This document shows, in pieces, positions 34,135 to 44,435 of a DNA stretch of 64,000 bases. This stretch comes from Antarcticibacterium arcticum (GTDB lineage Bacteria; Bacteroidota; Bacteroidia; Flavobacteriales; Flavobacteriaceae): positions 3,345,179 through 3,409,178 of the forward strand of contig NZ_CP042476.1 in the NCBI RefSeq assembly GCF_007993795.1, given 5' to 3'. Position numbers and translations under genes: made by a program. The notes under the pieces were generated by a model. That model saw only the letters and a program-made list of their open reading frames with translations. It had not been told where the DNA came from and did not search any database. Each line of letters starts with the position of its first letter. Position 1 is the first letter of the stretch.

Positions 34135-37100
34135 TTAGGATATAATTAATCGTTCCTGTTCCATTTTAATTTTTTGAGAGCGGATTAATTTTTTAATTTC
34201 CGATTTAACTATATTACTGGCTTTTAATGTTGCACGGCCAAATCCCATCTTAGATAAGGTTTCAGATATCACCTCAGTTTGACTAATGGAAAAAGACATT
34301 TCTATTGTTTCAAAAATCGCTTTTTGAATTTCCTCCGGAGGAACATGCTCAATATTTTTATAAGAAATTGGTAATAGACTTCTATCCCTAATTTCTATTT
34401 CTTTGGATTCATCAACATAAATAAAATTGTTACTTAAATAGAACCATTTTTGACTGTGACCATATCTTGCAGATTCCTTAATGTGATCAAAAATTCTATT
34501 CCCAATCCTACCAATACCCATTTTATCCGTTATTCTTTTGGCCACATCCTTCAAATGGATCGGGCCTTCTTCTTTAACAATTTGCGAAATTCCTTTTGCT
34601 ATTGAAATTTTAGAAATAAAAGGAATTTCCCCCTGTAACGGGACCGTAAAATCATCCATAAATATTTTATATGGTATCGATTTATTATCGACGATTTCAA
34701 TATCCTCTCGTGTAATCGATAGTGGACTATTTTCAAAGTTCTCTAACTCCTTCTTTTGATTGCTTTCATTTTCCTTTTGAGTTTCCCTTATTGCATTTTC
34801 AATCGCCGCTTGCAATAAAGAGATTTGTTTAGATTCAGTTCTAAACCAGTCCGTGCTCCAAATACGATGGAATTTCCATCCCATACCTTCCAATACATTC
34901 TGACGTAATCTGTCCCTATCCCGGGCACTGACTGTACTGTGATAACTCGCGCCGTCACATTCAACAGCTAAAATATATTTCCCGGGCCTTTCGGGGTCTT
35001 TTACAGCGATATCAATAAAGAATCCTGCCGACCCCACTTGTGGTTCTAATTCGTAACCCATATTTTTGATTGCTTTGATGACCTGATCTTCAAAAGGGGA
35101 GTCTGTTTCTTTTCCGGTTTCTTTTCGATCCTCTAATTTTCCATGTTCAGCATATTTTAAAAAACTTTTCAAGGCTTTTATACCAAAGGGCGAATTGCTG
35201 CTGGTATTTAGATCATCAGCTGTGAAATTGCAAAAAACTTCCATAGCGAGGCGGGCCCGTGTAATTAAAACGTTTAATCTCCTTTCCCCGCCTTCCCTAT
35301 TTAAAGGCCCGAAATTTTGTGGTAAATTACCTTGAGCGGTTTTTCCATAACCAATGCTTATAAAAATTACGTCCCTTTCGTCTCCCTGTACATTCTCTAA
35401 ATTTTTAATAAAAAATTCTTCCAGTTTTTCTGCTGAGAAAAAACTTTCATAACTGGTATCTTGTCGCCGTAAACGCTCCAGCTCTAAGATAATACTATCG
35501 CGCTGTGCGGTTGAAAATGCTACGACCCCCAATGTGAGATTTGGCTTCCTGTGGGCATGGTTCATGATCGCTTGTGCAACCATCCGCGCCTCATTTGGAT
35601 TCGTTCTGGAAGTACCCCTTTCATAAAAAGATTCCTTAATGTGATTAAATTTTAAACCTTTTGCATCCAGGTTAATTCCCGAACTTGGAAAAACCATTAA
35701 GCGACCATCATAAAATTCTTGATTGGAAACATTAATTAAGGAATCGTGCCTACTTCTATAATGCCATTTCAACATTTTTTCTGGAGCTCCCTGAGCCAAA
35801 AACATGCTTAAAATGCTTTCTATATCACCAGTTACAGTTTCCTCTTCATCTTCAAAAGTTCGGCTAAAAAAATCTGTTGGAGGCATTTGTTTTGAATCAC
35901 CAACTACAACAATTTGTTTCCCCCGTAGAATTGGTATTAACGCATCAACTACTTTTACCTGGCTTGCCTCATCAAAAATCACCAAATCAAATTCAAGAGA
36001 ACCGGGTGACAAAAAGGTTGAAACAGACATTGGACTCATCATAAAAACCGGTTTTATTTGCTGTACTGCATTCCCTGCCTGCAATAACAATTGCCTTATA
36101 GGCATATGTCTCCTTTTTTTGTTTATTTCTCTCTTTATAGTTGACATTTCACCAGAAGAATTACGGGGCATTCTTTGAAAATGGTTCATGGTGAGTTTCT
36201 CTTGGGAGAAATGAGCCAAATCATTGTCCAAGGTTTTAAATTCTTCAATATCTTTCATATGGCCCGCCCGGTCAAAGAATTTAATAGGATCATTAGTTCT
36301 GTATGCAAAATCTACCAAGGACTTATACCAGCTGTAGTAAAATAAGTCAAGTAAGTAATCAGACGGAAAATTCCATTCAAAGCTAATTTCCTTGACAATA
36401 TTTAAATTATATTTATCCAATTTGGAAACGATAGCATTGTAACGTGCCATAGAAAAAATTTCCTGAGATTTTTCAATGAATATGGAATATTTAGTTCCCA
36501 AATTCTGCAAAGATTCCTTTTCAAAATCCTTTAAATTTTCAACTTGTAAAATCTCATTTAACTGGATAATGAGGGAGCTAAGTTCTTTAATATCAGTCTC
36601 TAATCTGCTGAACTGGGCCGTGATATCATTTACGGGTGAAATCTTATCCAAAATCTTTTCAATTCCTGGTGTAAACACCTCTTTTTCCATATTAGAATAG
36701 AGGTTCAATAGCCATAAATAGATATTTTCATTTTCTGCCCAATTGCTATGAATGCTTTTCCACTTTTCCAAAAATAGTTTCCTTCCCAATTCCTCATAAC
36801 TTTCAAAAGCAGACCTGTTTTCCTGAAAGGTTATTATATAATCAATAGTTGAAAGTATTTCAGGAACCGAAGGAAGTTCTTTTTTATAAATTTCCCTCAT
36901 AACTTTTTGGGCCTTCCAATAATCAGGGGAAAGAAATTTCCACCATTTACCGCCCTTAGTCTCATAGACTTTTTTTATTTCAGTGAGATCTGTGTTCCAG
37001 GCTTCATCAGAAAGTTCATTTTGATGGTTGTCATAGATTTCCTTAGCAGTCTTTCCATATTTCAGACAACTTTCAATTTTGTCTTTACTCGATAACCATT

Positions 37101-38805
37101 CGGGGGATTTATAATTTACTGATATAACATCTGGTATATTTTTTAAATGGCGGAAAGTATGAATTAACCTGTATATATCCAGTAAAGTTTGCGGTTCGGA
37201 AATTGGAAGGAGTAATAATAGTTCCCCCAGCTCAATTTCACAAACCTGGCTTAATTCTAAGATTTTTTTTAGAATGTGTTCCATATTAGATCTATCATCA
37301 GGGGAGAAGTGATCTATTTGGGATTCACAAAAAGGATTTTTTGAAGGGGAGGTATTTTCATTAAGGAAAGCCACAATCTCCTTGACCAGTGTTTCCGCTT
37401 CCGAAAAATCTTTAGGGTACCAGTATAGAGAACCTGGTATTTCTATCCCCTTAAGTTGATATGTTTCGATCTTTTTTTGAAAATGTAATAAATATCCTAC
37501 AGCTTGTACGAAGTTAATTCCTGAATTTAGAATTTTTTTACCAGTCGCTTCACAGTAATTATCCAGGCTAGACTGTAACTCTTTATACCGGTTTTTTTGA
37601 ATGGAGCGATCATCAACTTTTGGAACACCTAATTCTAAAGTGCGTCCTATTTCCTCCAAAACGGTACGTTTATTACTCTTATGACTATGTAACTCCAGAA
37701 CACAATCCCCTAAATAACAACTATCTAACCTTCTTTTTACAACCTCAAGAGCTACCATCTTTTCCGAAACGAAAAGAATTTTTTTATCATCGGATAGAGC
37801 TTCAGATATAATATTTGTAATAGTTTGAGATTTTCCAGTTCCGGGAGGTCCTTGTATAACTAAATTTTTCCCTTGTTTTATTTGAATAATAGCTTCTGTT
37901 TGGCTTGAGTCGGCATCTGCAATGAAATGAAATTCATCTAAATTTTGAAGTCCATTAAAAATATCTTCCTCACCGAAATCGCCTTTTTCCGTGTCATTAA
38001 AATTTTCAAATCCATTTCCAAAAAGAGATTGAAGAATTGGGTGGTCAGAAGGTTGTTTATTTTTGGGCCAATTTTTAGCATCCAGATCTTGATACATTTG
38101 GAATTTTCCAAATTTAAAAAAACCAAGATGCATCTCATTTTCCTCTATTCTCCACCTATCTTCCTTTTTAATTGCTGTTTTAACAATTTTCAAATATTCC
38201 TGAACTTCAATTTCTTCACTAAACTCTGGCAGTTCTATGTTGAAATCCATTTTTAATTTTGCCTTAAGCGTAAGGTTTGTACTTAAATCAACTTGAGTGT
38301 ATTCCAGTTTATACCTATCCTGAGCATTTGATCTTTTTAAAGAAACGGGGATCAAAATTAACGGTGCTTTTCTTTCCAAATTGGAATTCTTATCCTCATA
38401 CCATATTAAAAATCCCATTGCTAAATACAGAATATCAATTCCCTGCTCTTGAAAATATGTTTCTGCCTCAGTATTGATTTTCAATAATCTTTTATCTAAT
38501 TGATCCTCCAGTAACTGGGTATTAAATCGGTTTTTAGAAGTAGGTTTTTCAACAGTAGGTGCATCAAATAATTCCGGTAGTCTTTCTGATTTCCCGACCT
38601 CCTCTTTACTTCCTTTAACCAAAGGCGAAAAACCCATCCTTTTTTGATTTTCTACAATATTGTTATAAACCTCATTAGATAGATGACCTGTTAGAGTAAG
38701 GCTTACAGCTGAGGCCTTGAAATGAAGCAAGGAATTGCCTCTTAAACCAAGATCTAATAATTCCTGTCGACTCCTTTCAATTTGGGGCGCTACATTTTTG
38801 TCCAT
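34135..38805 (-). CDS. DUF4011-SF1 helicase-Vsr-like nuclease-DUF3320 defence protein (Hhe-like)
   Basis: 1556 residues. Domains in order: DUF4011 (about 5-300, including NTEAETYFQEQGIDILYLAM), an SF1 helicase split by a long helical insert (Walker A GPPGTGKS 319-326; DEAS 945-948; GDSKQMPPT; WHYRSRH; QGDERDVIFISIGYG; NVLITRAR), a Vsr/MTES_1575-type endonuclease-like fold (about 1238-1325, with D1265, E1282 and D1284 in the FIDIAV and AVECDG segments, then ARDRDRLRQ and RIWSTDWF) and a C-terminal DUF3320 (about 1385-1460). This is the architecture of a known single-gene anti-phage protein that I recall as Hhe. All motifs are intact. The small repeat protein downstream may be an accessory. Confidence 0.9.
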   Translation of the reverse strand: MDKNVAPQIERSRQELLDLGLRGNSLLHFKASAVSLTLTGHLSNEVYNNIVENQKRMGFSPLVKGSKEEVGKSERLPELFDAPTVEKPTSKNRFNTQLLEDQLDKRLLKINTEAETYFQEQGIDILYLAMGFLIWYEDKNSNLERKAPLILIPVSLKRSNAQDRYKLEYTQVDLSTNLTLKAKLKMDFNIELPEFSEEIEVQEYLKIVKTAIKKEDRWRIEENEMHLGFFKFGKFQMYQDLDAKNWPKNKQPSDHPILQSLFGNGFENFNDTEKGDFGEEDIFNGLQNLDEFHFIADADSSQTEAIIQIKQGKNLVIQGPPGTGKSQTITNIISEALSDDKKILFVSEKMVALEVVKRRLDSCYLGDCVLELHSHKSNKRTVLEEIGRTLELGVPKVDDRSIQKNRYKELQSSLDNYCEATGKKILNSGINFVQAVGYLLHFQKKIETYQLKGIEIPGSLYWYPKDFSEAETLVKEIVAFLNENTSPSKNPFCESQIDHFSPDDRSNMEHILKKILELSQVCEIELGELLLLLPISEPQTLLDIYRLIHTFRHLKNIPDVISVNYKSPEWLSSKDKIESCLKYGKTAKEIYDNHQNELSDEAWNTDLTEIKKVYETKGGKWWKFLSPDYWKAQKVMREIYKKELPSVPEILSTIDYIITFQENRSAFESYEELGRKLFLEKWKSIHSNWAENENIYLWLLNLYSNMEKEVFTPGIEKILDKISPVNDITAQFSRLETDIKELSSLIIQLNEILQVENLKDFEKESLQNLGTKYSIFIEKSQEIFSMARYNAIVSKLDKYNLNIVKEISFEWNFPSDYLLDLFYYSWYKSLVDFAYRTNDPIKFFDRAGHMKDIEEFKTLDNDLAHFSQEKLTMNHFQRMPRNSSGEMSTIKREINKKRRHMPIRQLLLQAGNAVQQIKPVFMMSPMSVSTFLSPGSLEFDLVIFDEASQVKVVDALIPILRGKQIVVVGDSKQMPPTDFFSRTFEDEEETVTGDIESILSMFLAQGAPEKMLKWHYRSRHDSLINVSNQEFYDGRLMVFPSSGINLDAKGLKFNHIKESFYERGTSRTNPNEARMVAQAIMNHAHRKPNLTLGVVAFSTAQRDSIILELERLRRQDTSYESFFSAEKLEEFFIKNLENVQGDERDVIFISIGYGKTAQGNLPQNFGPLNREGGERRLNVLITRARLAMEVFCNFTADDLNTSSNSPFGIKALKSFLKYAEHGKLEDRKETGKETDSPFEDQVIKAIKNMGYELEPQVGSAGFFIDIAVKDPERPGKYILAVECDGASYHSTVSARDRDRLRQNVLEGMGWKFHRIWSTDWFRTESKQISLLQAAIENAIRETQKENESNQKKELENFENSPLSITREDIEIVDNKSIPYKIFMDDFTVPLQGEIPFISKISIAKGISQIVKEEGPIHLKDVAKRITDKMGIGRIGNRIFDHIKESARYGHSQKWFYLSNNFIYVDESKEIEIRDRSLLPISYKNIEHVPPEEIQKAIFETIEMSFSISQTEVISETLSKMGFGRATLKASNIVKSEIKKLIRSQKIKMEQERLIIS

Positions 38806-39252
38806 AGGATTTAATCGGTAAATTTAAATTGGTGTAAGAAAATTAAATATACCCTGTAGGGAGGGAGCAATTATTAGGTAGTAAATACCTGTCAATCTAA
38901 CAAATATAGTTTTTTTAAGAAACTAAAAATAATAAAACAGGAGGTTCAAATTGGAAACAGGATAGTTTTAGAGATGAAATTAGGTGAGCGGAAAATCTAT
39001 CTCACCTTTAAACCATCATATCAGAATATCATACATCCCTTCTTCCATAATCCTGTTTAAATTCGCCCGGGTACTTATGGTAGTTCCAGTTCGTAGAAAA
39101 AAGATTTTCCCGCAGATCACAGCAGAAACTGGCAACCCACAACCAACAACCCACAACCTGAATGGACCTCCTGATTTTCAGCTTTTAAATTTTAACGTCA
39201 GAAAAAGTGTTAAAAATGGAGTTAGTCTTAACATTTTATTATATTTGGTTTA
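38806..39252. other. Gene-free gap with short repeats and a possible -7 element
   Basis: No open frame is convincing here. An ACAACC-rich word repeat lies at about 39128-39160, and a CCGCAGATCACAGCAGAAAC sequence related to dispersed repeats at 58030 and 60670 is at 39110-39130. TATATTTG at 39240-39247 fits TAnnTTTG and ends 5 bases before the next start codon. Confidence 0.5.
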
Positions 39253-39672
39253 ATGAAAAAAGTTTCCCTACATACTTTTTCCTTCCTGATGGCCTTTTTG
39301 GTCCTCTTTTCCACCATGTCCTTCACGGTGGAAAAACACTTTTGTGGCCAGAGTTTAGTAGGGCATGCAATTTTTTCCCAGGCTCAAAAGTGTGAAACCG
39401 AAATGCATTCCTGTGGCATAGCAGGGGAGATGCAAATGAAAATGGAGGATTCATGCTGTTCCAATCAAACTGAAAGTTTTGTGGGCCAGGATGAATTGAA
39501 TATTTATTCTTTTTCCATTGACCTTATACAGCAGGCTTTTATAGTACCCATGTCTTTTGTACTGTTAAATCTCCTTCCGGAACTTCCTGCTGAAGTCATA
39601 GAATACCCCCCTTATCAACCTCCTCAATTGGTGTACGACATTCAGGTTTTATGCCAGGTTTTTACAATTTGA
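39253..39672 (+). CDS. HYC_CC_PP-family protein
   Basis: 139 residues with a hydrophobic N-terminal segment (signal or anchor). The three name-giving motifs are present in order: KHFCG (Phe for Tyr), the double cysteine SCCSN, and the C-terminal YPPYQPP. Other Cys and Met residues (CETEMHSCGIAGEMQMKME) suggest metal binding. The family is typical of Bacteroidota and is often encoded directly upstream of TonB-dependent receptors, as here. Its role is unknown; involvement in metal handling at the envelope is inferred. Confidence 0.85.
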   Translation: MKKVSLHTFSFLMAFLVLFSTMSFTVEKHFCGQSLVGHAIFSQAQKCETEMHSCGIAGEMQMKMEDSCCSNQTESFVGQDELNIYSFSIDLIQQAFIVPMSFVLLNLLPELPAEVIEYPPYQPPQLVYDIQVLCQVFTI

Positions 39673-39805
39673 TTATAGAGGCTTGTGTCAGGTGATACCT
39701 GATGCTTTCTTTATTTTGATGGGATTTTAGCATTGCCCCAGGGCATTGTCTATAATTCCACCGACACTTTATTTTCAAATTATCCAAGCTAAAAACCAAC
39801 TTTTT

Positions 39806-42800
39806 ATGAATAGCAAATATTTATTAATGCTAACCCTGTTTCTGGGGTTGGCAGGGCAACATGCTTTTGCCCAACAAAAAACAATAACGGGAACTGTAAC
39901 CGATGAGTCCGGTATGCCCCTTCCCGGAGTGAATGTGGTGGTACAGAATACCAACAATGGTACACAGACCAATTTTGACGGAGAATACTCCATAAACGCT
40001 GAAGTGGGGGATGTCCTCAATTTTAGTTTTATTGGAACTGTTCCAGTTACCAGAACCGTAGGAACATCAAACACTATGGATGTGATCCTGAAACAAAGCT
40101 CCCAGGCCCTGGATGAGGTGATGGTAGTGGCGTACGGTTCATCTAACAAAAGAAGTTTTACGGGAGCGGCAGAAACTGTTTCCAATGAAGCTGTTACCCG
40201 GGGAGCTACCGCGAGTTTCGAAACCGCCCTTCAGGGTAAAGTTTCCGGGGTCAATATCTCCACTTCCGGGCAGCCGGGAGGCCAATCTAATGTCCAAATT
40301 CGCGGGGTAGGATCTATAAGCGGTTCTACCCAACCTCTCTACGTCCTGGACGGGGTGGTAATAAATACAGATTCCAACCTTAGGGCAGGGGATGATATGA
40401 CGGGAAGTACAGGGTATAACCCTCTTTCTACCATTAACTCTGAAGATATCCAGAGTATTACCGTATTAAAAGATGCTGCGGCTTCCTCTCTTTATGGATC
40501 CAGGGCAGCGAACGGAGTGGTTATCATTACCACTAAAAAAGGGAAAAGCGGAGAAACCGAAATCACCCTGGGAGTGGAGAGCGGCTGGAGTCAAAATCTT
40601 ACCAGGGAAAAATTAATTAATAATGAGCAGTTTAAAGACCTCTGGATAGAAGGACAAATAAACCAATATATTCAGAATAATGAGAATGCCGAATTTAACC
40701 GGGTTTATGGGAACAGCAGCCTTTACAGTTCTTATCAAGCCCAGGCGGTGAGTGATTATCAGGATAATTATGGTACTACGAATCCTAATTCAGACTGGAC
40801 AGATGCGATTTATCAAACCGGGGGTTTTAAAAAGTATAATCTTTCGGCCAGAGGTGGAAGTGAAAATACCTCCTTCTTTATCTCCGGGAATTACCTGGAC
40901 CAAACAGGTACTATAATTGAAACGGGCCTTAAAAGATATTCAGGGCGCCTTAACCTGGAAAACCAGGCCAAAGACTGGCTTAAACTGGGAGCTAACCTTT
41001 CTGTAGCAAAATCTGAAAGAGATGCTGCCAATATTGATGGTGCCTATGCCGGCGGATTAAACCCATTGTACATGGCCCGGGTATTACCACCTGCCGCTCC
41101 TATTTATGATCCGGAAGGATATGGGGGGTACGCCAACCTGCCTAATGCTATTGAGAAGAATGCAAACCCGATTGGGGTGCTAAAAGTGGGAGAATATAAT
41201 AATACTGAATTTCGTGTAAGGGGGGATGCTTTTGCAGAATTCCGCATCCTGAAACCCCTCACTTTCAAAACAACCTTTGGTGTAGACCAACAGGCGATAG
41301 ATGAAACCCTTTATGACAATAAGGAATTTGGTGCAGGTGGGGGAATATGGAATGGAGTGCTTAACCGCGTAAAGAGTGAAATCCTCCAGTACACCCTATC
41401 CAATGTGCTTACCTATAACCAGAACTTTGACCTACATGGTTTCAACGTGTTGCTGGGACAGGAATCACAGGTCTCAAAAATGAATTCCATAAATGTTTAT
41501 GGATATGATGTCCTGGACAGCGAGCTACTTTCCGCCAGCAGTATTGGGACTTTATGGTCTCATACGGGCTTTTCTGAAAATTACTCCCTGCTTTCCTATT
41601 TTTCTCAGGTTGCCTATAATTTTGACCGCAAGTATTACCTCTCTTCAAGTTTTAGACGAGATGGATCTTCAAGATTTGGGAAAGATGCCCGTTGGGGAAC
41701 TTTCTGGTCGGTTTCCGGAGCCTGGGTGGCTTCAGAAGAGGATTTCCTTGAAATTGATAACCTTAATTACCTGAAGTTTAGAGGTAGTTATGGTACGAAT
41801 GGAAACCTGCCACCGCAGTACTATGCAGCTTTGGCTTTTTTTGAAACCGACAGTAAAGGATATGGAGGTGAATCTGGGTTATCTTATGGCCAATTGCAAA
41901 ACCCTGATCTTTCCTGGGAGCAAAGTAAGAATTTCAATTTTGGAATGGATTTGAATATCTTCAGGGATATTGACCTTTCTGTGAATTACTTCCATAAAAA
42001 GACGGAAGATCTTCTCCTGAATGTTCCTGTTTCCTCTACCACAGGCTTTCTTACCCAATTACAGAATTATGGAGAAATGGTAAACAAAGGATGGGAATTT
42101 GAAGTAGGATATACTCCATTTACCAATGATAACTTCACCTGGAGAACCAGTGCAAACCTTACTGTTCTGGACAATGAGATCACCAAATTAAAAAATAATA
42201 TTATTTCTACTTACAGCTCAAGATATGGGCAGAATCCTTTGATTATTAAAGAGGGCGAAAGCATTTATTCCTTTTACCTAAGGGATTACGCAGGCGTGAA
42301 TCCTGAAACAGGATTGGCGCAATATCATGTGCTGGTAGATGGTGAAAGAACCGGTGATATAACTACAGATGCCCAGAATGCAGGTTTTGGCGTATTTGGA
42401 GATGCCCTGCCAGATTTCCAGGGGGGCTTTTTCAATGAGTTCTATTACAAGGATTTTTCTTTTGATTTCTTATTCACCTTTGGCCTTGGAGGAAAAGTCT
42501 ATGACCGTACCGCTTTTAAACGGGATGACGATGGCTATGCTCCTCAATTCACCAATACCGAGGCCCAGTTAAATCCCTGGAATCCAAACAACCCAAATGC
42601 AACTGTGCCTATAAGGATCAATGGAAATCCAACTTTTTCCAACGACGTTTCCACGAGGCATTTATATGATTCAGATTACCTGAAATTAAAGAACGTAAAG
42701 CTGAGTTATAAACTGCCGGCCTTATGGGATACTTTTAAAGGCGGATCCCTATATGCACAGGGCGATAATTTACTGCTGTTTACTGAACTGGATGGCTATG

Positions 42801-42886
42801 ATCCCGAGGCTGTTGTTGATGGGGTGAATTTCTTCCAGGTGCCAACGGCAAGATCAATAATCCTGGGACTTCAATTACAATTTTAG
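39806..42886 (+). CDS. SusC/RagA-family TonB-linked outer-membrane protein
   Basis: Start at 39806 (1026 residues), because it opens a signal peptide ending HAFAQ; the frame extends to 39746 without function. Next comes a carboxypeptidase-regulatory-like domain (ITGTVTDESGMPLPGVNVVV), a TonB box-like stretch (LDEVMVVAYG), the plug (residues about 120-230, with VQIRGVGSISG and DAAASSLYGSRAANGVVIIT) and a 22-strand-type barrel ending in LGLQLQF. It imports a ligand captured by the SusD lipoprotein encoded 17 bases downstream. The ligand is unknown: there are no glycoside hydrolases nearby, and the HYC_CC_PP and PepSY neighbours hint at a metal-containing compound. Confidence 0.94.
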   Translation: MNSKYLLMLTLFLGLAGQHAFAQQKTITGTVTDESGMPLPGVNVVVQNTNNGTQTNFDGEYSINAEVGDVLNFSFIGTVPVTRTVGTSNTMDVILKQSSQALDEVMVVAYGSSNKRSFTGAAETVSNEAVTRGATASFETALQGKVSGVNISTSGQPGGQSNVQIRGVGSISGSTQPLYVLDGVVINTDSNLRAGDDMTGSTGYNPLSTINSEDIQSITVLKDAAASSLYGSRAANGVVIITTKKGKSGETEITLGVESGWSQNLTREKLINNEQFKDLWIEGQINQYIQNNENAEFNRVYGNSSLYSSYQAQAVSDYQDNYGTTNPNSDWTDAIYQTGGFKKYNLSARGGSENTSFFISGNYLDQTGTIIETGLKRYSGRLNLENQAKDWLKLGANLSVAKSERDAANIDGAYAGGLNPLYMARVLPPAAPIYDPEGYGGYANLPNAIEKNANPIGVLKVGEYNNTEFRVRGDAFAEFRILKPLTFKTTFGVDQQAIDETLYDNKEFGAGGGIWNGVLNRVKSEILQYTLSNVLTYNQNFDLHGFNVLLGQESQVSKMNSINVYGYDVLDSELLSASSIGTLWSHTGFSENYSLLSYFSQVAYNFDRKYYLSSSFRRDGSSRFGKDARWGTFWSVSGAWVASEEDFLEIDNLNYLKFRGSYGTNGNLPPQYYAALAFFETDSKGYGGESGLSYGQLQNPDLSWEQSKNFNFGMDLNIFRDIDLSVNYFHKKTEDLLLNVPVSSTTGFLTQLQNYGEMVNKGWEFEVGYTPFTNDNFTWRTSANLTVLDNEITKLKNNIISTYSSRYGQNPLIIKEGESIYSFYLRDYAGVNPETGLAQYHVLVDGERTGDITTDAQNAGFGVFGDALPDFQGGFFNEFYYKDFSFDFLFTFGLGGKVYDRTAFKRDDDGYAPQFTNTEAQLNPWNPNNPNATVPIRINGNPTFSNDVSTRHLYDSDYLKLKNVKLSYKLPALWDTFKGGSLYAQGDNLLLFTELDGYDPEAVVDGVNFFQVPTARSIILGLQLQF

Positions 42887-42903
42887 ACTTAAAAAGCAAG
42901 AAA

Positions 42904-44352
42904 ATGAAAATATTTAAAAACACATTAGTGATCTTAGGCTTGCTGTCTCTTCAGGGATGCAGCGAGGATGTTCTCACACAAACACCGGATCATGTTATTT
43001 CTGAAAATCTGGTGCTTAATTCAGTAGAAAAACTGGATAAATTACTAATTGGGACCTACAATGAAATTTCCCGGAATACCTATTTAGGACGGGTATTATA
43101 TAAAAGGGCCGCGGTTAAAGGAACAGATTTCCGGTTCGTTAAAACCACTTTTAACCCCAGGGATTATGAATCTATCGCATATAAATATGAAGAAAGTGCG
43201 AACAATAGTGGTAGCTGTGCAGACCTGTGGAGACAGTCTTATAAAGCTATTAATAACCTGAACCTGATTATAAATAACATAGAAGCCGCGGAAGGCAGTG
43301 AAGCTGCAAAACGGGAGATCCTGGGGGAAGCCCATGGGTTAAGGGGAATGGTATTTTTTGACCTTGCCCGTACGTTTGCCTATCCGTGGATAAGGGCCGG
43401 AGCATCTTCGCAGGGATTACCGCTTAAGTTGTCATCTGAAGAGGTGGTGGTAGATAGAAGTTCATTAGGGGAAACCTATGACCAGGTCCTTCTTGACCTT
43501 CAAAAAGCTCATGATCTGTTAGGGGAAAATACCTGGGAACAAGGCAGTACCAAATACCTTACTAAAATGGGGGTGAAAGCCTTAATGGCCAGGGTTTACC
43601 TCTACAAACAGGACTGGGGAAATGCTTTGAAATATGCCGCGGAAGTAATTGATGCAAGAGGAGCAGCTAATCTGCTACAGAAAGATTCCTATGTATTTGA
43701 AAATTACAATTCTGAATCTCTTTTTGAACTAAGTATTACGGCCCAAAATTCTTTGGGAAGTAATGGTCTGGGAGCACAGTTTGATGTAAGTGATGGAGGA
43801 CAGGGTGATGTAATTGCCACAAAAACATTCACAGACCTTTTGGGTGCCTATGAAAATGATCCCCGGGCCTTGCTGTTGCAGGAGGATAAAGAAGGTACGC
43901 AGCAGGCGTTTATCAAATACTTCAACCAGGGTGATGGTGGTGGTTTAAGCGCGCACAACATTCCTATAATCAGGCTTTCTGAAATGTACCTTATAGCTGC
44001 AGAGGCTGCAGCTCATGGTGCAGGAGGTGGAGAAACCGCTGCTTTAACTTTTCTGAATACGCTTATAGAGAACAGAACTACCAATTTTGCCGCGCACAAG
44101 GCAACTGAAACCGGAGAAGCCCTTAAAGAGAGGATCGCAGAAGAGAGGAGAAGGGAACTGGCCCTGGAAGGACATGGCGTCTATGATTATATTCGCAGGG
44201 GTAAGGATATTTCCCGTCCCGGAGATGAACATGTGAATACCGGTGTGAATGCAGCCAATCTAAATATACAGGCTACAGATAACAGGACCATATGTCCAAT
44301 TCCGGCCAGTGAGGTTGAGGCGTCGGGTATGGAGCAAACAGAAGGATATTAA
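42904..44352 (+). CDS. SusD/RagB-family nutrient-binding lipoprotein
   Basis: 482 residues with a lipoprotein signal (SLQGCSED, Cys near residue 19). The helical TPR-like SusD fold is indicated by the N-terminal SVEKLDKLLIGTYNEISRN, the GEAHGLRGMVFFDLARTFAY segment and the C-terminal RIAEERRRELALEGHGVYDY followed by IRRGKD. It caps the SusC barrel on the cell surface and binds the ligand. It is translated from the same operon as SusC. The end of the protein (CPIPASEVE) is complete. Confidence 0.94.
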   Translation: MKIFKNTLVILGLLSLQGCSEDVLTQTPDHVISENLVLNSVEKLDKLLIGTYNEISRNTYLGRVLYKRAAVKGTDFRFVKTTFNPRDYESIAYKYEESANNSGSCADLWRQSYKAINNLNLIINNIEAAEGSEAAKREILGEAHGLRGMVFFDLARTFAYPWIRAGASSQGLPLKLSSEEVVVDRSSLGETYDQVLLDLQKAHDLLGENTWEQGSTKYLTKMGVKALMARVYLYKQDWGNALKYAAEVIDARGAANLLQKDSYVFENYNSESLFELSITAQNSLGSNGLGAQFDVSDGGQGDVIATKTFTDLLGAYENDPRALLLQEDKEGTQQAFIKYFNQGDGGGLSAHNIPIIRLSEMYLIAAEAAAHGAGGGETAALTFLNTLIENRTTNFAAHKATETGEALKERIAEERRRELALEGHGVYDYIRRGKDISRPGDEHVNTGVNAANLNIQATDNRTICPIPASEVEASGMEQTEGY

Positions 44353-44435
44353 TAAAAAGTATAATTTAAAAATCAGGGAGATCAGGTTCATTCCTAAAAA
44401 ACAGTAAGATACTGGTCTCACTTAATATATTAAAC

